A DNA stretch of 64,000 nt from Candidatus Heimdallarchaeota archaeon (GCA_030603365.1 JAUVXV010000004.1:197569-261568); one strand, 5' to 3'. Counted from the stretch's first letter, positions 10,376 through 20,881 are shown. A program made the numbers and translations. Notes: a model not told the origin generated them from the letters alone.

Positions 10376-11107
10376 ATGACAGATACGACAGGAGTTCTAT
10401 TTTGTGGTGGAGAAGGCACAAGAATGCGACCTTTAACTTATTACATGCAAAAGGTAATGTTGCCTATTGGAACAGACCAACAACCTTTACTCGAATATGT
10501 TCTGAAGCACTTTAAAAGGCATAAAATAAATGATGTAGTCTTATTAGTGAATTACAAAAAAGAACAAATTGAAGGTTATTTTGGGGAAGGTGACACGCTT
10601 GGTATGAACCTGACTTATGTCCCAGATAAACCTGGTCCTGTAGGTACAGGGACCGCTTTATTAAATGCTAGGGAATACTTAGAAAATAAGAGATTGTTAA
10701 TTTATTATTCAGATATTATTACAAATGTTGACTTTACTGATATGTTATCTTACCATCTCAAATTAGAAAAATGGGCTACAATATTGGTATCAAAAGGGTG
10801 GAAAATAAGGGTTGGAACAGCTAATATTGATCAAGATAATAAAGTGACAAAGTTTGTAGAAAAACCTGAGATTCCTCTTTTTGTAAACACTGGCATTAGT
10901 ATTTTGGAACCAATCATCTTTGAATATCTTGATGAATATGATGCAAATACTAGTGTAGATTTATCCAAAGATATATTTCCACAGTTTGTTAAACATGAAC
11001 AGATGTATGCTTATACACCTAAGGATGTTTATTGGGAAGATATAGGGTCCTTAGAACGTTATGAAAAATTGGATCATAGTTTTATTACATCAATTATGAA
11101 ACAATAA
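10376..11107 (+). CDS. sugar-phosphate nucleotidyltransferase
   Basis: GVLFCGGEGTRMRPLTYYMQKVMLPIG; VGTGTALLNA; YYSDIITNVDF. Start likely internal Met at 10376. Confidence 0.9.
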   Translation: MTDTTGVLFCGGEGTRMRPLTYYMQKVMLPIGTDQQPLLEYVLKHFKRHKINDVVLLVNYKKEQIEGYFGEGDTLGMNLTYVPDKPGPVGTGTALLNAREYLENKRLLIYYSDIITNVDFTDMLSYHLKLEKWATILVSKGWKIRVGTANIDQDNKVTKFVEKPEIPLFVNTGISILEPIIFEYLDEYDANTSVDLSKDIFPQFVKHEQMYAYTPKDVYWEDIGSLERYEKLDHSFITSIMKQ

Positions 11108-11172
11108 CGTAGAAAAAATGGAAAGGATTTTTGACAGTAAAGTTATTAATCATGCTCTTCCAGAAAATAATA

Positions 11173-11580
11173 ATGAAACATAGATTGATGGATCTACTTG
11201 CTTGTCCTATTGATAAATCCTGGCCTTTAAAGTTAGAAATCTCTGAAGAAGTGAAGGAAATTGATACAATATCTCTACCTTTAGAAAATCCAAATACAGG
11301 AGTAGTGTGCGGATTCTACTGTAATTTTAAACAATATTCGTTAGTTATAGTAAATGATGCAGACGAAGAAGAAAATAAATCCATAAAAGAAATAAAAGAA
11401 AATGTTAAACTAGAAGATTGCCAAAAATGTTTTCAGATCGACATCCAAAGTGGAAAGCTTCATTGTAATATGGATAAAAGCCACGAGTATGAGATTAAAG
11501 AAGGAATTCCAGTTATGTTATCAAAGGAAAAAATTGAAGAAATCTATGGAAAAAGAAAGAGTAAAAGCAAGAAAAAATAA
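11173..11580 (+). CDS. Trm112-like protein
   Basis: MKHRLMDLLACPIDKSWPL ... CQKCFQIDIQSGKLHC ... EIKEGIPVML, matching the Trm112/YcaR pattern with long archaeal/eukaryotic insert. Confidence 0.7.
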   Translation: MKHRLMDLLACPIDKSWPLKLEISEEVKEIDTISLPLENPNTGVVCGFYCNFKQYSLVIVNDADEEENKSIKEIKENVKLEDCQKCFQIDIQSGKLHCNMDKSHEYEIKEGIPVMLSKEKIEEIYGKRKSKSKKK

Positions 11581-11586
11581 TCATTA

Positions 11587-11919
11587 TTAATCTTCTTTCG
11601 GAGCTTCTTTTTCATGTTCTTGGTTTTCGATTTCTGATATCTTGTTTTCTTTCTTGGGAGTTTCTTCTTTTCCTTGTCTATTAGTGTGCCAAATGAAATA
11701 TCCAAACTCAATTAGTAATCCAACACCTAGAAGGATATTGACAACTACAAGCTTTGATTGAGCGCCTTCAAAACTTGGCAGATACTTCTGGATAGATAGA
11801 AGTAAAATATAGGCAGCAAGTGTCATAAAAATCATCACAAGTTGAATCCCTGCAGCTCTGTCAATCTTATTCACGAATTCTTTCAACTTAATAACAACTT
11901 TATTTTCCATATCTCTCAC
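11587..11919 (-). CDS. small two-TM membrane protein
   Basis: ORF with two hydrophobic helices and charged tail directly downstream of mutL. Confidence 0.55.
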   Translation of the reverse strand: MRDMENKVVIKLKEFVNKIDRAAGIQLVMIFMTLAAYILLLSIQKYLPSFEGAQSKLVVVNILLGVGLLIEFGYFIWHTNRQGKEETPKKENKISEIENQEHEKEAPKED

Positions 11920-11921
11920 GT

Positions 11922-13742
11922 TTATCTATAATCTCTTTTGAAAAGTTCTTCTATGTAATCTTCAATCAGAATTATGACAGTGGGTCTACCATGGGGACAA
12001 GTAAAAGGTTCTTCGAGTGAAAAAAGGTTCTTAAGTAGTGTCTCAGCTTGATCTATTGAAATCTTATCTCCTGCTTTAATCGACCTCCTACATGCAAAAA
12101 TGGATACTAAATCCTTAATGAAATTTAAATCTTCAATTTGAAGATTCTGTTTTATTTCTGAAATATTCTCCTTGATAATGTCAATGATGTCTTTTGCAAC
12201 AGTATAATCAACGGTAACACCCATAATCAATGGAATTGATCGTAATATGATTTCATTCTTACCGAATACATCAATATCAAAACCAAACAACCCAAGGTTC
12301 TCTCGAATTTCATCAAAAACCTCAAACTCAGATGGTTTAAGTGTAATGTTGACAGGAGCGAGTAATTGCTGTATGCTTACTTTCTTTTTCTTAAGCTGTT
12401 CAATGTATTTTTCATAATTGACCTTCTCATGAGCAGCATGTTGATCACATAAGAATAACCCTTCTTCAATCTCAGCTACAATGTAAGTATTCTTTATGAC
12501 CCCAAGAACTCTAATGTCTTTTTTATGTTGAATTATTTCTTCTATCTTAGATTCTGTTTCTCTAGAAGGAGGTAGAAAGGAATCAATACTCTGTTCTTTA
12601 CCTCTAGTAATCCGATATTCTGGTTGTTTTATTCTTCTAGTTGCGGTTGAGATTGTTTTTTTATCTGCTTCAACTTTAGATTTTACTCTGTCTATGTCTA
12701 CAAGAGTAGTAGGTTTGAATCTAGTTTCTAATGTTCTTTCAAATATCTCCAGACCAATATTTTCTAAAGACTCTATAATTGCAGATTCAATTAAGCTATA
12801 TACTTTTGAATCTTTACTGAATCTTACTTCCTTTTTGGTTGGATGAACATTAACATCTACTTCTTCAGTAGGTAGAGAAAGGTATAGAAAAATAACTGGA
12901 AATCTTCCATGTGGAACTGAAGTACCATATCCTCTTAATGTTGCATCTACAATAGTTTTATTGGAGATAGGTCTCATATTAACGAAAGTATAAAGATAAT
13001 CTCTTGATTTTCTAGAAAATTCCGGTTTTGTGATATATCCTTTGATTTGATAACCTTCTTCTTTTTTATCTATTGGGATACATCCTTTAGCAATCTGTTT
13101 GCCAAAAATCGCTGTAATTTGAGTAATTAGGTCACCTTTAGGTGCAGTAAGGATATCTTTTCTATTGTGAGTTAGAGAAAATGCTATTGCTGGTTGTGCA
13201 AGAGCTAAACGAGTGATAAATTCAGTTATGTGATTGATTTCGGTTGAAATTGTTTTGAGGAATTTTCTTCTAACTTGAACATTAAAGAACAGATTCTTTA
13301 CAATAATTCTTGTCCCTACAGCTGTAGATATTTGTTTATCTGTGATTACTTTTCCTCCCTCAATAACAAGGTGTGTGCCTAGTTCATCTTCTTTAGTTCT
13401 AGTAAATATCTCTACTTGAGCTACACTTACAATACTGGCTAAAGCTTCCCCTCTAAACCCTAAGCTATTGATAGAAAAAAGATCATCTGCACTCTTTATT
13501 TTGCTTGTTGTATGACGATTTATAGATAACAAAGCATCATCATGTGACATTCCAATACCATTGTCTATGATTTCGATAAGTTTCTTTCCTCCCTCTTGAA
13601 CATTAATTGTTATCTTGTTACTTTGAGCATCAATTGAGTTTTCTACAATTTCTTTAACTACCGAGGCAGGTCGTTCTATTACTTCTCCTGCTGCAATCTT
13701 ATTGATTGTAAGAGTATCAAGCTCAACTATCTTCATATTCAT
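11922..13742 (-). CDS. mutL: DNA mismatch repair protein MutL, endonuclease-type
   Basis: IAAGEVIERPASVVKEIVENSIDA, DNGIGM, GFRGEALASI; C-terminal DQHAAHEKVNYEK (DQHAx2Ex4E), ACRRSIKAGD, CPHGRPT. Confidence 0.97.
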   Translation of the reverse strand: MNMKIVELDTLTINKIAAGEVIERPASVVKEIVENSIDAQSNKITINVQEGGKKLIEIIDNGIGMSHDDALLSINRHTTSKIKSADDLFSINSLGFRGEALASIVSVAQVEIFTRTKEDELGTHLVIEGGKVITDKQISTAVGTRIIVKNLFFNVQVRRKFLKTISTEINHITEFITRLALAQPAIAFSLTHNRKDILTAPKGDLITQITAIFGKQIAKGCIPIDKKEEGYQIKGYITKPEFSRKSRDYLYTFVNMRPISNKTIVDATLRGYGTSVPHGRFPVIFLYLSLPTEEVDVNVHPTKKEVRFSKDSKVYSLIESAIIESLENIGLEIFERTLETRFKPTTLVDIDRVKSKVEADKKTISTATRRIKQPEYRITRGKEQSIDSFLPPSRETESKIEEIIQHKKDIRVLGVIKNTYIVAEIEEGLFLCDQHAAHEKVNYEKYIEQLKKKKVSIQQLLAPVNITLKPSEFEVFDEIRENLGLFGFDIDVFGKNEIILRSIPLIMGVTVDYTVAKDIIDIIKENISEIKQNLQIEDLNFIKDLVSIFACRRSIKAGDKISIDQAETLLKNLFSLEEPFTCPHGRPTVIILIEDYIEELFKRDYR

Positions 13743-13800
13743 AGAACCTCAGATAATTATTGTTTGTGTTAGGTTGAACACTTATTCCTAGTTCTTATTT

Positions 13801-16443
13801 TTATTTATCTTTTAGAACCTTTTTACTTCTTTCTGTAAGCTTATCTAAGATGTTTAACGCATCTATTGGTTTTAATTCATCCAAACTTATATCTGAAATT
13901 TCATTAATAAACTCTTCAAATTTATTCATCTTCTTTGAGGTGGAATCCTTATCAGTTATTGTTGATGGGATTATCTTCTCTTTTTCATCCTCTGCTCTGT
14001 GAAATTGTGAAAGCAATTTGTTGGAATTATCAATAACATCTTTTGGCAAACCTGCAAGTGATGCAACATGAATACCAAAACTTTCACTAATTCCTCCTTC
14101 TTTTAATTTATAGAGGAAATGGATGTCTCCATTCACATTTTTAATAGAAGCATGATAATTTTTAACTCTTGGAAGTTTGGTTTCTAATTCTATTAGCTCA
14201 TGATAATGAGTTGCAAATAAAGTTCTAGGACCTAACTTTCCAATTTTATTGTGCAGAAACTCAGTAATTGACCAAGCTATTGAAACACCATCGTATGTTG
14301 ATGTGCCTCTACCCACTTCATCGAGAATGACTAAACTTCTTTCAGTTGCGTTATTGAGAATATTTGCACATTCATACATCTCAACCATGAAAGTAGATCT
14401 GTGTTCAACCAACATATCATGAGCTCCAATACGAGTAAATATTCTATCGGTTAATCCTATTGTTGCTGAACTTGCAGGAACAAAACTACCTATTTGTGTC
14501 ATTAAAACAATAAGAGCAACTTGTCTCAAAATCGTGCTTTTTCCTCCCATGTTGGGACCTGTTATAATCAAAATCCTTTCTTTGTTTTTACTTAGACTAA
14601 TATCATTGGGGATAAAAACTGATTGGGAGAGTAATCTTTCAACTACAGGATGTCGTCCCTCTTCTATTTTGATAATATCATCCTTCGTTATATTTGGTTT
14701 TGTGTAATTATAATAAACTGCATTCTGAGCAAATGTGGATATTACATCTACCAATGCAATAAAATAAGCATCTTGCTGGATGATTGTTGCATATTCAGCT
14801 ATTTGCATTAATACATTGTAAAACAACTCCTCTTCCAAGACTAGAATCTTTTCTTCAGCATTAAGGATTTTTTCCTCATATTCCTTTAGTTCAGGGGTAA
14901 TATATCGCTCAGCGTTCACCAATGTTTGTTTTCTTTCATATTGTGTGGGAACCTTATCACTTGAGGCTTTTGGGACTTCAATATAATAGCCAAAAACTTT
15001 GTTAAAACGCACCTTTAGATTTTTAATCCCTGTTTCAACTCTCTCTCTAGCTTCTAAAGATGTTAAGAAAGTTTTACCTCCCTTTTGAATTTTTCTTAAT
15101 TCATCTAACTCTTCATTATAATCTCTACGAATAACATTTCCATCCTTAATGTTTGCGGGGACTTCATCTTCTATACCATTAGCAATAATTTCTACTACTT
15201 CTTCTAAGGGATCTAGGTTCTTGTGTATGTCTTTAAGAAGAGATGAAGTGAATTTTGATATAATAGAACGTATTCCTGGAATTAACTCTAGTGAGTTTTT
15301 TAGTGCAATTAAATCTCTTGGTTTGCTTCTTCCAAGACATATTCGTCCTGTAATTCTTTCTATATCACTAATGTTTGTTAATATGCTCCTGATTTCTTCT
15401 CTTGAAATGCTGTCATTCACTAATTCTTCAGTTGCATCTAATCTACCTTGAATTGTTGAGATATTCAAAATGGGTCTTAAAATTAAAGAAGTAAGAAGCC
15501 TGGATCCTGGAGGTGTTTTCGTATTGTCTAATACTTGTCTTAGAGTACCATGCTCTGTTCTAGCTTGCAAATTTTCAATGAGTTCCAAATTTCGTATTGT
15601 ACTCGAATCCAATATCATATAATCTTGACTTTTAAGTTGACTAATTTTAGTTATATTAGGAAATTTCTCTCTCATTTGTGTTTCTCTAATATATCTAAGA
15701 ACTGCTCCTGCAGCTCCAATAGAAGGGTAAGTCTCATTAACACCAAAACCATCTAAACTAAGAACTTCAAAGAGAGAACGGAGGTCCTTTGAGCCTTGTT
15801 CAATGTCAAAATAAAAGAAATCTCTATAGGTTCTTATTGTTCTACTTTGTTCTCCAAATTCCTTCAAATCAGTACTTAATTGTTCTTCCAATATTATTTC
15901 CGAAGGATTTAGACGAGTTAATTCAACGTTAAGAAGATTTAGAGCTTTTTTTCCCTCAAAATCTGAGACTAAGAATTCTCCTGTGGATAAGTCAAGAGCT
16001 GATAAACCATAGATATTGCTTACTTTATTTATTGCAACAAGATAATTATTTTGTCCCTTAGTAAGAGACTCAGGAAGAGTTATTGTTCCTTTTGTTACTA
16101 ACTGCACAACTCCACGCCTAACAATTTTCTTCGTTGCTTTAGCATCTTCAAGTTGTTCCACTATAGCGATTTTATACCCGTTTTCAACCATTTTAGCAAT
16201 GTAAGAATCTACTGCATGAAAAGGAACACCTGCTAATGGAAACCTTCTGTCTGCGATCGTTCTCGCTGTAAGTGTGATGTTCAAAACTTCTGAAGCAACT
16301 TTTGCATCCTCATTAAAAGTTTCATAAAAATCTCCTGCTCGAAAGAAAATGATATAATCTGGGTGTTGTTTCTTAATGTCCTGCCACTGTTGCATCATTG
16401 GAGTTAACTTAGGCTTAAGCTTCCGATCATCAAATTGCTTCAT
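13801..16443 (-). CDS. mutS: DNA mismatch repair protein MutS (MutS1)
   Basis: TPMMQQW...FFRAGDFYETF mismatch-binding FxE motif; TGPNMGGKSTILRQ; VILDEVGRGTSTYDGVSIAW; ATHYHELIEL. Confidence 0.98.
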   Translation of the reverse strand: MKQFDDRKLKPKLTPMMQQWQDIKKQHPDYIIFFRAGDFYETFNEDAKVASEVLNITLTARTIADRRFPLAGVPFHAVDSYIAKMVENGYKIAIVEQLEDAKATKKIVRRGVVQLVTKGTITLPESLTKGQNNYLVAINKVSNIYGLSALDLSTGEFLVSDFEGKKALNLLNVELTRLNPSEIILEEQLSTDLKEFGEQSRTIRTYRDFFYFDIEQGSKDLRSLFEVLSLDGFGVNETYPSIGAAGAVLRYIRETQMREKFPNITKISQLKSQDYMILDSSTIRNLELIENLQARTEHGTLRQVLDNTKTPPGSRLLTSLILRPILNISTIQGRLDATEELVNDSISREEIRSILTNISDIERITGRICLGRSKPRDLIALKNSLELIPGIRSIISKFTSSLLKDIHKNLDPLEEVVEIIANGIEDEVPANIKDGNVIRRDYNEELDELRKIQKGGKTFLTSLEARERVETGIKNLKVRFNKVFGYYIEVPKASSDKVPTQYERKQTLVNAERYITPELKEYEEKILNAEEKILVLEEELFYNVLMQIAEYATIIQQDAYFIALVDVISTFAQNAVYYNYTKPNITKDDIIKIEEGRHPVVERLLSQSVFIPNDISLSKNKERILIITGPNMGGKSTILRQVALIVLMTQIGSFVPASSATIGLTDRIFTRIGAHDMLVEHRSTFMVEMYECANILNNATERSLVILDEVGRGTSTYDGVSIAWSITEFLHNKIGKLGPRTLFATHYHELIELETKLPRVKNYHASIKNVNGDIHFLYKLKEGGISESFGIHVASLAGLPKDVIDNSNKLLSQFHRAEDEKEKIIPSTITDKDSTSKKMNKFEEFINEISDISLDELKPIDALNILDKLTERSKKVLKDK

Positions 16444-16460
16444 AATTCTTACTCTCTTAG

Positions 16461-17276
16461 CTAACTTTTCTTAAAATCTTTACTCTTTTGAATATAAAAA
16501 TCATATACATCTTTAGGTTGTTTTTTCAAGTCAGCAGCTCCCCAAGAGTATATGTTTTCAGGTTTATCTTCACTTGTAAGAAACCATCCACCTTCTTCTA
16601 TGATTTTAGATAACTGATTAACAATAGTTACTCCTGCACTAGCACCTAATCTGTCTGCACCAGCATTAATCAACCTAACAGCGGTTCTAGCATCTCGAAT
16701 CCCCCCAGCAGCTTTTACACCTAAATCTTTGCCAACTGCCTGACGCATCAGAACTATGTGATCATGAAAAGCTCCCATAGGACCAAAACCTGTTGAAGTT
16801 TTAACATAATGAGCTCCAGAATTCTTGGAAATTTCACATGCTTTTACAATTTGATCATCTGTTAAGAATCCTGTTTCAAAAATAACTTTGACACAAACAC
16901 CATTTGCTGACTGTACTACTTGTGCAATGTCATTACCAACAGCAAAATAGTTTCCTTCTCTGAAACTACCAATGTCCATAACCATATCAATCTCATTTGC
17001 ACCATTTTGTACAGCTTCAGCTGTCTCAAATGCCTTTGTTTTGGAAGTACATGCTCCTAATGGGAATCCTACAACAGCTGCTAAATCAACTTCTGATTTC
17101 TTCAGTATTTCTTTACAAAAAGAAACATGGTTTGAACTAACACACACAGCAGCAAAATTGTATTCAAGTGCTTCCACGCATAATTTATTGATGTTTTTCT
17201 TTGTAGAAAATGGTTTTAGATTGGTATGATCAATCATTCGAGCAAGTTTTTCTGGTGAAATTCTTAGGGAATACAC
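16461..17276 (-). CDS. deoC: deoxyribose-phosphate aldolase
   Basis: MIDHTNLKP, VVGFPLGACTSKTKAFE, EIDMVMDIG, YVKTSTGFGP, VKAAGGIRDARTAVRLINAGADRLGASAG. Confidence 0.96.
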   Translation of the reverse strand: MYSLRISPEKLARMIDHTNLKPFSTKKNINKLCVEALEYNFAAVCVSSNHVSFCKEILKKSEVDLAAVVGFPLGACTSKTKAFETAEAVQNGANEIDMVMDIGSFREGNYFAVGNDIAQVVQSANGVCVKVIFETGFLTDDQIVKACEISKNSGAHYVKTSTGFGPMGAFHDHIVLMRQAVGKDLGVKAAGGIRDARTAVRLINAGADRLGASAGVTIVNQLSKIIEEGGWFLTSEDKPENIYSWGAADLKKQPKDVYDFYIQKSKDFKKS

Positions 17277-17338
17277 ATAATAGTGAAGTAATCTAAATAA
17301 AAAAAGATTACGAAAGTTTGGTAAAAGTAATTTTAAGA

Positions 17339-17743
17339 TTAAATGCTAGCTACATATTCTTTTTCTATTAATCTTCGAAATTCTTCGATTTTTTTATGGA
17401 TTGTAACAGCTTCCTTCTTGACGATGCTTGGTATTTTTCCAAAACCAAGAGCTTTTTCATAACATTTAGAGAAATAATTTAATTGAAAAACTAGTTGAAC
17501 AACTCTGGCATATTGAAATACTTGATCAGGATTAGTAACAAGTGCTACCTTTAAGGAGATTTCATTTTGTTCCTCTGGACTCAAATCAATGTTTAAACCT
17601 AATCGATTACATAAATCAAATAACTTATTGAGCATGAGTCTTCCTTTCTTTAGAACTTGCGCCAGCTCTGAAGCGACGTCAGAAAGTCCAGGTACTTCTT
17701 TGCCAATTGTTTCGGCACTCTCGGTTATACTTTCAAGATGCAT
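17339..17743 (-). CDS. hypothetical helical protein
   Basis: Intact 134-aa ORF; no recognised family. Confidence 0.5.
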   Translation of the reverse strand: MHLESITESAETIGKEVPGLSDVASELAQVLKKGRLMLNKLFDLCNRLGLNIDLSPEEQNEISLKVALVTNPDQVFQYARVVQLVFQLNYFSKCYEKALGFGKIPSIVKKEAVTIHKKIEEFRRLIEKEYVASI

Positions 17744-17847
17744 TTTTCACACTAACGTTTTGTAAATTAAAGTTATTGAAGGTTCTTATAAGTTTTTTTC
17801 AGATTACTTATGGTGATAAAAAAGAAAGAAGAAAAAAGAAAGAAAGA

Positions 17848-19938
17848 TTAAGGTTCTAAGAGCATTCTGAGATATAATAACTCACCATCAATATCATTTT
17901 TTAGTTTTTCAATGGTTTGTTGTCTATCTTGGAACATTTTAACATATGACTCTCTAGTCATAATAGTCTTCTTAACTCTGTATTCTTGTTGAAGCACACG
18001 TAGATTCCTTCGTTCTTCATAGAGTTTTCTTTCAGCAATTTCAATCTTCTGGACAGCTTGCTTGTATCTTCCACCATGTTTCACTAGAGTTTCTTTGGTC
18101 TGTTTTAGATTAACTTCTTCAGCTCTTAGACGTTTTTCTAGTTTAGCAATCAAATCCTTTCCTTCTTTAGCTTTCATTTTCTTTGAAGCGACTTTGATTC
18201 TAGTTTCTCTCAACCTTTCCTTAATTGAAAGAACCTCTTCATACTGTTTAACAAATTCTTCAATTTCATCAAATGGAATAAATTCTTTATCAGAATCGCT
18301 TATAACTAGATCTTTAGTTTTCTTTGATGACCATCTAATACCCAAATAAATAGCGAATACGACTCCAACTGTAATTACTTGGAAGAAATATGTGATAAGT
18401 ACATTTAATCTTGAATATGTAAATTCAATGATTAAGGGAGCATTATCATTCCCTGTAAAGGTAGTAAATGAAAAACTAAGGATTCTTCTGAAACCTAGAG
18501 AAACAAAATCGAATTTTTTATTGTAGTTAATAATCAAGTCTTGATAAGGATCGGGGTTATTGTATCTAATCTCGTGATATACTGCTCCTTTTGGAAGAAT
18601 TACATCTACATTTAATTTTTCTACGGTCCAATTAATGATTGAACAAGGCTCAAATCTCATCCTGTAATTTATACTTCCTTGTTCTTTCTGTAGATATACT
18701 TCCATAGGTACAGTATAAACAATTGTAAAAGTAAAATCTTCTCCATGGAATAAAGGAGTTCGTGGAAAAATGACTAATGCGTCATGACCAATAAATACAC
18801 TTGGTCGTTGATTATATGATCCAGGTTCGAAAATTAGATTATCATCTAGTTGATAATTTTGATTTAGTCCACCAACATCATCATAAAGTTCTAGAACCGT
18901 TGCATTCTTGGGTAATATAACTGGAAAAGAGTTCAGAGCCCACAATTTAAGGCTGTAAAGAGCCTCATTATCAGGTCTTTTAGGACCGAAGTAATAGAGT
19001 GATTGCTCTTCAGTAATCTTAATCAAACCAAAAGGATCAACCTCAATTCTTCGGTTTATCTCTGTTGCCTTGAACAGCATTGTATTGGCAGGATTTTCTA
19101 TATCTCCACCTGCTGCAATCGCTGTAAGATAGACATTCATGTGTACGTCGTCTTCATATGATTGTGAGTAATTGAAAGGTTGTCTTGTTATATTGTACCA
19201 TTTAACTAAACCTTGCTCATTATCAACTGTTTTGAAAATACCTCTCGTTCCATTGGTTGGAGTAATTCTGTCAGTTAAGAAAACATCTCCACCTTGTCTT
19301 TGCACCCATACTGAACAATTAATTATTGGTAAATTGTTAATTAATGGGTAAATTAGCTCTTGGTAATGAAGAACTTGTTCTCCCCCTTCTAACCAGTATG
19401 AATATGGGTATGCAAACTCAATGTAGGTATTAATGAATATTTCTTCACCTTGTCCATAGCTTGTTTCATTAACATGTAATGGAATGATAAAAGTTGTATA
19501 ATTTATTCCCTTTTGATAAGTATAAGTTCTCATAGATGTTGAGTTACCTATCGACTCATATGATTCATTTGAAACACGGAATCCTGCAAATGTAATGTTC
19601 TTGTTGTTAATATTAGGCAAGGTATAATTGAAGTAAGTTATATTCACATTTCCAATAATATCAAGTTTTATTGAGTCAACCAACGATAATACGCCAAAAG
19701 TTTGAATTTCAATAGTCCTGTTAACTGATGTTGTGGCATTCATCCCGTAATCATATACAAAATCACTTGTTAGAGACAATTCGTCTGTTGAGGGAACGGG
19801 TATGTTAATTCTATCTGGTTGAATAATTGGTAAATCTGTAGATTGATTTGCTTGTATTAGACCATACATTACTGAAAATGACATGGAAACTGCAAATAAT
19901 ATAGCTAAAGTAACAATTGTACTTCTTGTTTTCTTCAT
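17848..19938 (-). CDS. ribophorin-I-like (OST1-like) type I membrane protein
   Basis: Signal peptide, about 500-aa extracytoplasmic region with many N-x-S/T sequons, single TM in IEFTYSRLNVLITYFFQVITVGVVFAIYLGIRW, cytoplasmic coiled-coil ending RESYVKMFQDRQQTIEKLKNDIDGELLYLRMLLEP. The topology and TM-proximal pattern recall ribophorin I. Confidence 0.6.
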   Translation of the reverse strand: MKKTRSTIVTLAILFAVSMSFSVMYGLIQANQSTDLPIIQPDRINIPVPSTDELSLTSDFVYDYGMNATTSVNRTIEIQTFGVLSLVDSIKLDIIGNVNITYFNYTLPNINNKNITFAGFRVSNESYESIGNSTSMRTYTYQKGINYTTFIIPLHVNETSYGQGEEIFINTYIEFAYPYSYWLEGGEQVLHYQELIYPLINNLPIINCSVWVQRQGGDVFLTDRITPTNGTRGIFKTVDNEQGLVKWYNITRQPFNYSQSYEDDVHMNVYLTAIAAGGDIENPANTMLFKATEINRRIEVDPFGLIKITEEQSLYYFGPKRPDNEALYSLKLWALNSFPVILPKNATVLELYDDVGGLNQNYQLDDNLIFEPGSYNQRPSVFIGHDALVIFPRTPLFHGEDFTFTIVYTVPMEVYLQKEQGSINYRMRFEPCSIINWTVEKLNVDVILPKGAVYHEIRYNNPDPYQDLIINYNKKFDFVSLGFRRILSFSFTTFTGNDNAPLIIEFTYSRLNVLITYFFQVITVGVVFAIYLGIRWSSKKTKDLVISDSDKEFIPFDEIEEFVKQYEEVLSIKERLRETRIKVASKKMKAKEGKDLIAKLEKRLRAEEVNLKQTKETLVKHGGRYKQAVQKIEIAERKLYEERRNLRVLQQEYRVKKTIMTRESYVKMFQDRQQTIEKLKNDIDGELLYLRMLLEP

Positions 19939-20075
19939 TGTTGAAACCTCGTGTTTCTCGTCTTTGTGCAATTGATATGAAACGATTTTAAATATTTTGG
20001 CTTTTAATACATTTTATTTCTTAAATATCAGAAAGATTATTGAATTCTTATTTTATTTATAATTTGATTGACAAA

Positions 20076-20846
20076 ATGTTGGACGAAAGAGAACTCGAAA
20101 AATACAATCGTCAGATAATAATATCACATTTTGGAACTAAAGGACAAGTGGCACTAAAAACAAGTAAAGTGTGCGTAGTTGGATTAGGTGGTTTGGGTTC
20201 AAGTATTGTCTATTACTTAGCTGTAGCAGGGATAGGGTCCCTTGGGTTAATTGATCAAGACCAAGTTGAATTATCAAATTTAAACAGACAAATCTTGCAC
20301 TACGAGAGTGATAAAGGAAAATTAAAAACAAAATCTGCTTCAGAAAAGGTGACTAAACTTAATCCAGATATAAAAATAGTTGAGCATTCAATTATTCTAG
20401 ATTCATCTAATATTGAGGACTTATTATCTGGATATGATTTTGTTGTCGAAGCCAGTGATAACTTTGAAACTAAGTTTTTGGTGAATGACACTTGTTGTAA
20501 ACTTCGTATCCCTTTTGTTATTGGTGGTGTTTATCAGTTTGAAGGTCAGATGATGACAGTTATACCTGGTGAAACTGCATGTTATAGATGTATGTTTAAA
20601 GAAATTCCAACGCCTGGTTCATATCCTACAACGAGTGAAAATGGTGTGATGGGAACTACAGCTGGTTTGTTGGGGATTATTGAGGCTAATGAAGCGATTA
20701 AATACCTAGTCTTCAAAAATCATGAGAAACTGCTAGTAAACAAAATCTTGTATGCGGATTTACAATACAATTCATACGAAACCTTTCGTATTGAAAGAGA
20801 TAAAACATGCAAAAGCTGTTCTGAACTTCAGCTTGACCAAGCGTAG
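20076..20846 (+). CDS. ThiF/MoeB-family E1-like adenylating enzyme
   Basis: VCVVGLGGLGSSIVYYLAVAGIGSLGLIDQDQVELSNLNRQILH; CYRC and CKSC Zn-binding pairs. Start likely internal Met at 20076. Confidence 0.93.
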   Translation: MLDERELEKYNRQIIISHFGTKGQVALKTSKVCVVGLGGLGSSIVYYLAVAGIGSLGLIDQDQVELSNLNRQILHYESDKGKLKTKSASEKVTKLNPDIKIVEHSIILDSSNIEDLLSGYDFVVEASDNFETKFLVNDTCCKLRIPFVIGGVYQFEGQMMTVIPGETACYRCMFKEIPTPGSYPTTSENGVMGTTAGLLGIIEANEAIKYLVFKNHEKLLVNKILYADLQYNSYETFRIERDKTCKSCSELQLDQA

Positions 20847-20881
20847 TAAACTTTTATATTGTTCATTTTGAATTTAAAATT

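Noticed and set aside
20076-20846. Asgard-type ubiquitin conjugation cluster
   Set aside because: Only an E1-like ThiF/MoeB protein is present; no E2, RING, deubiquitinase or ubiquitin-like gene adjoins it.
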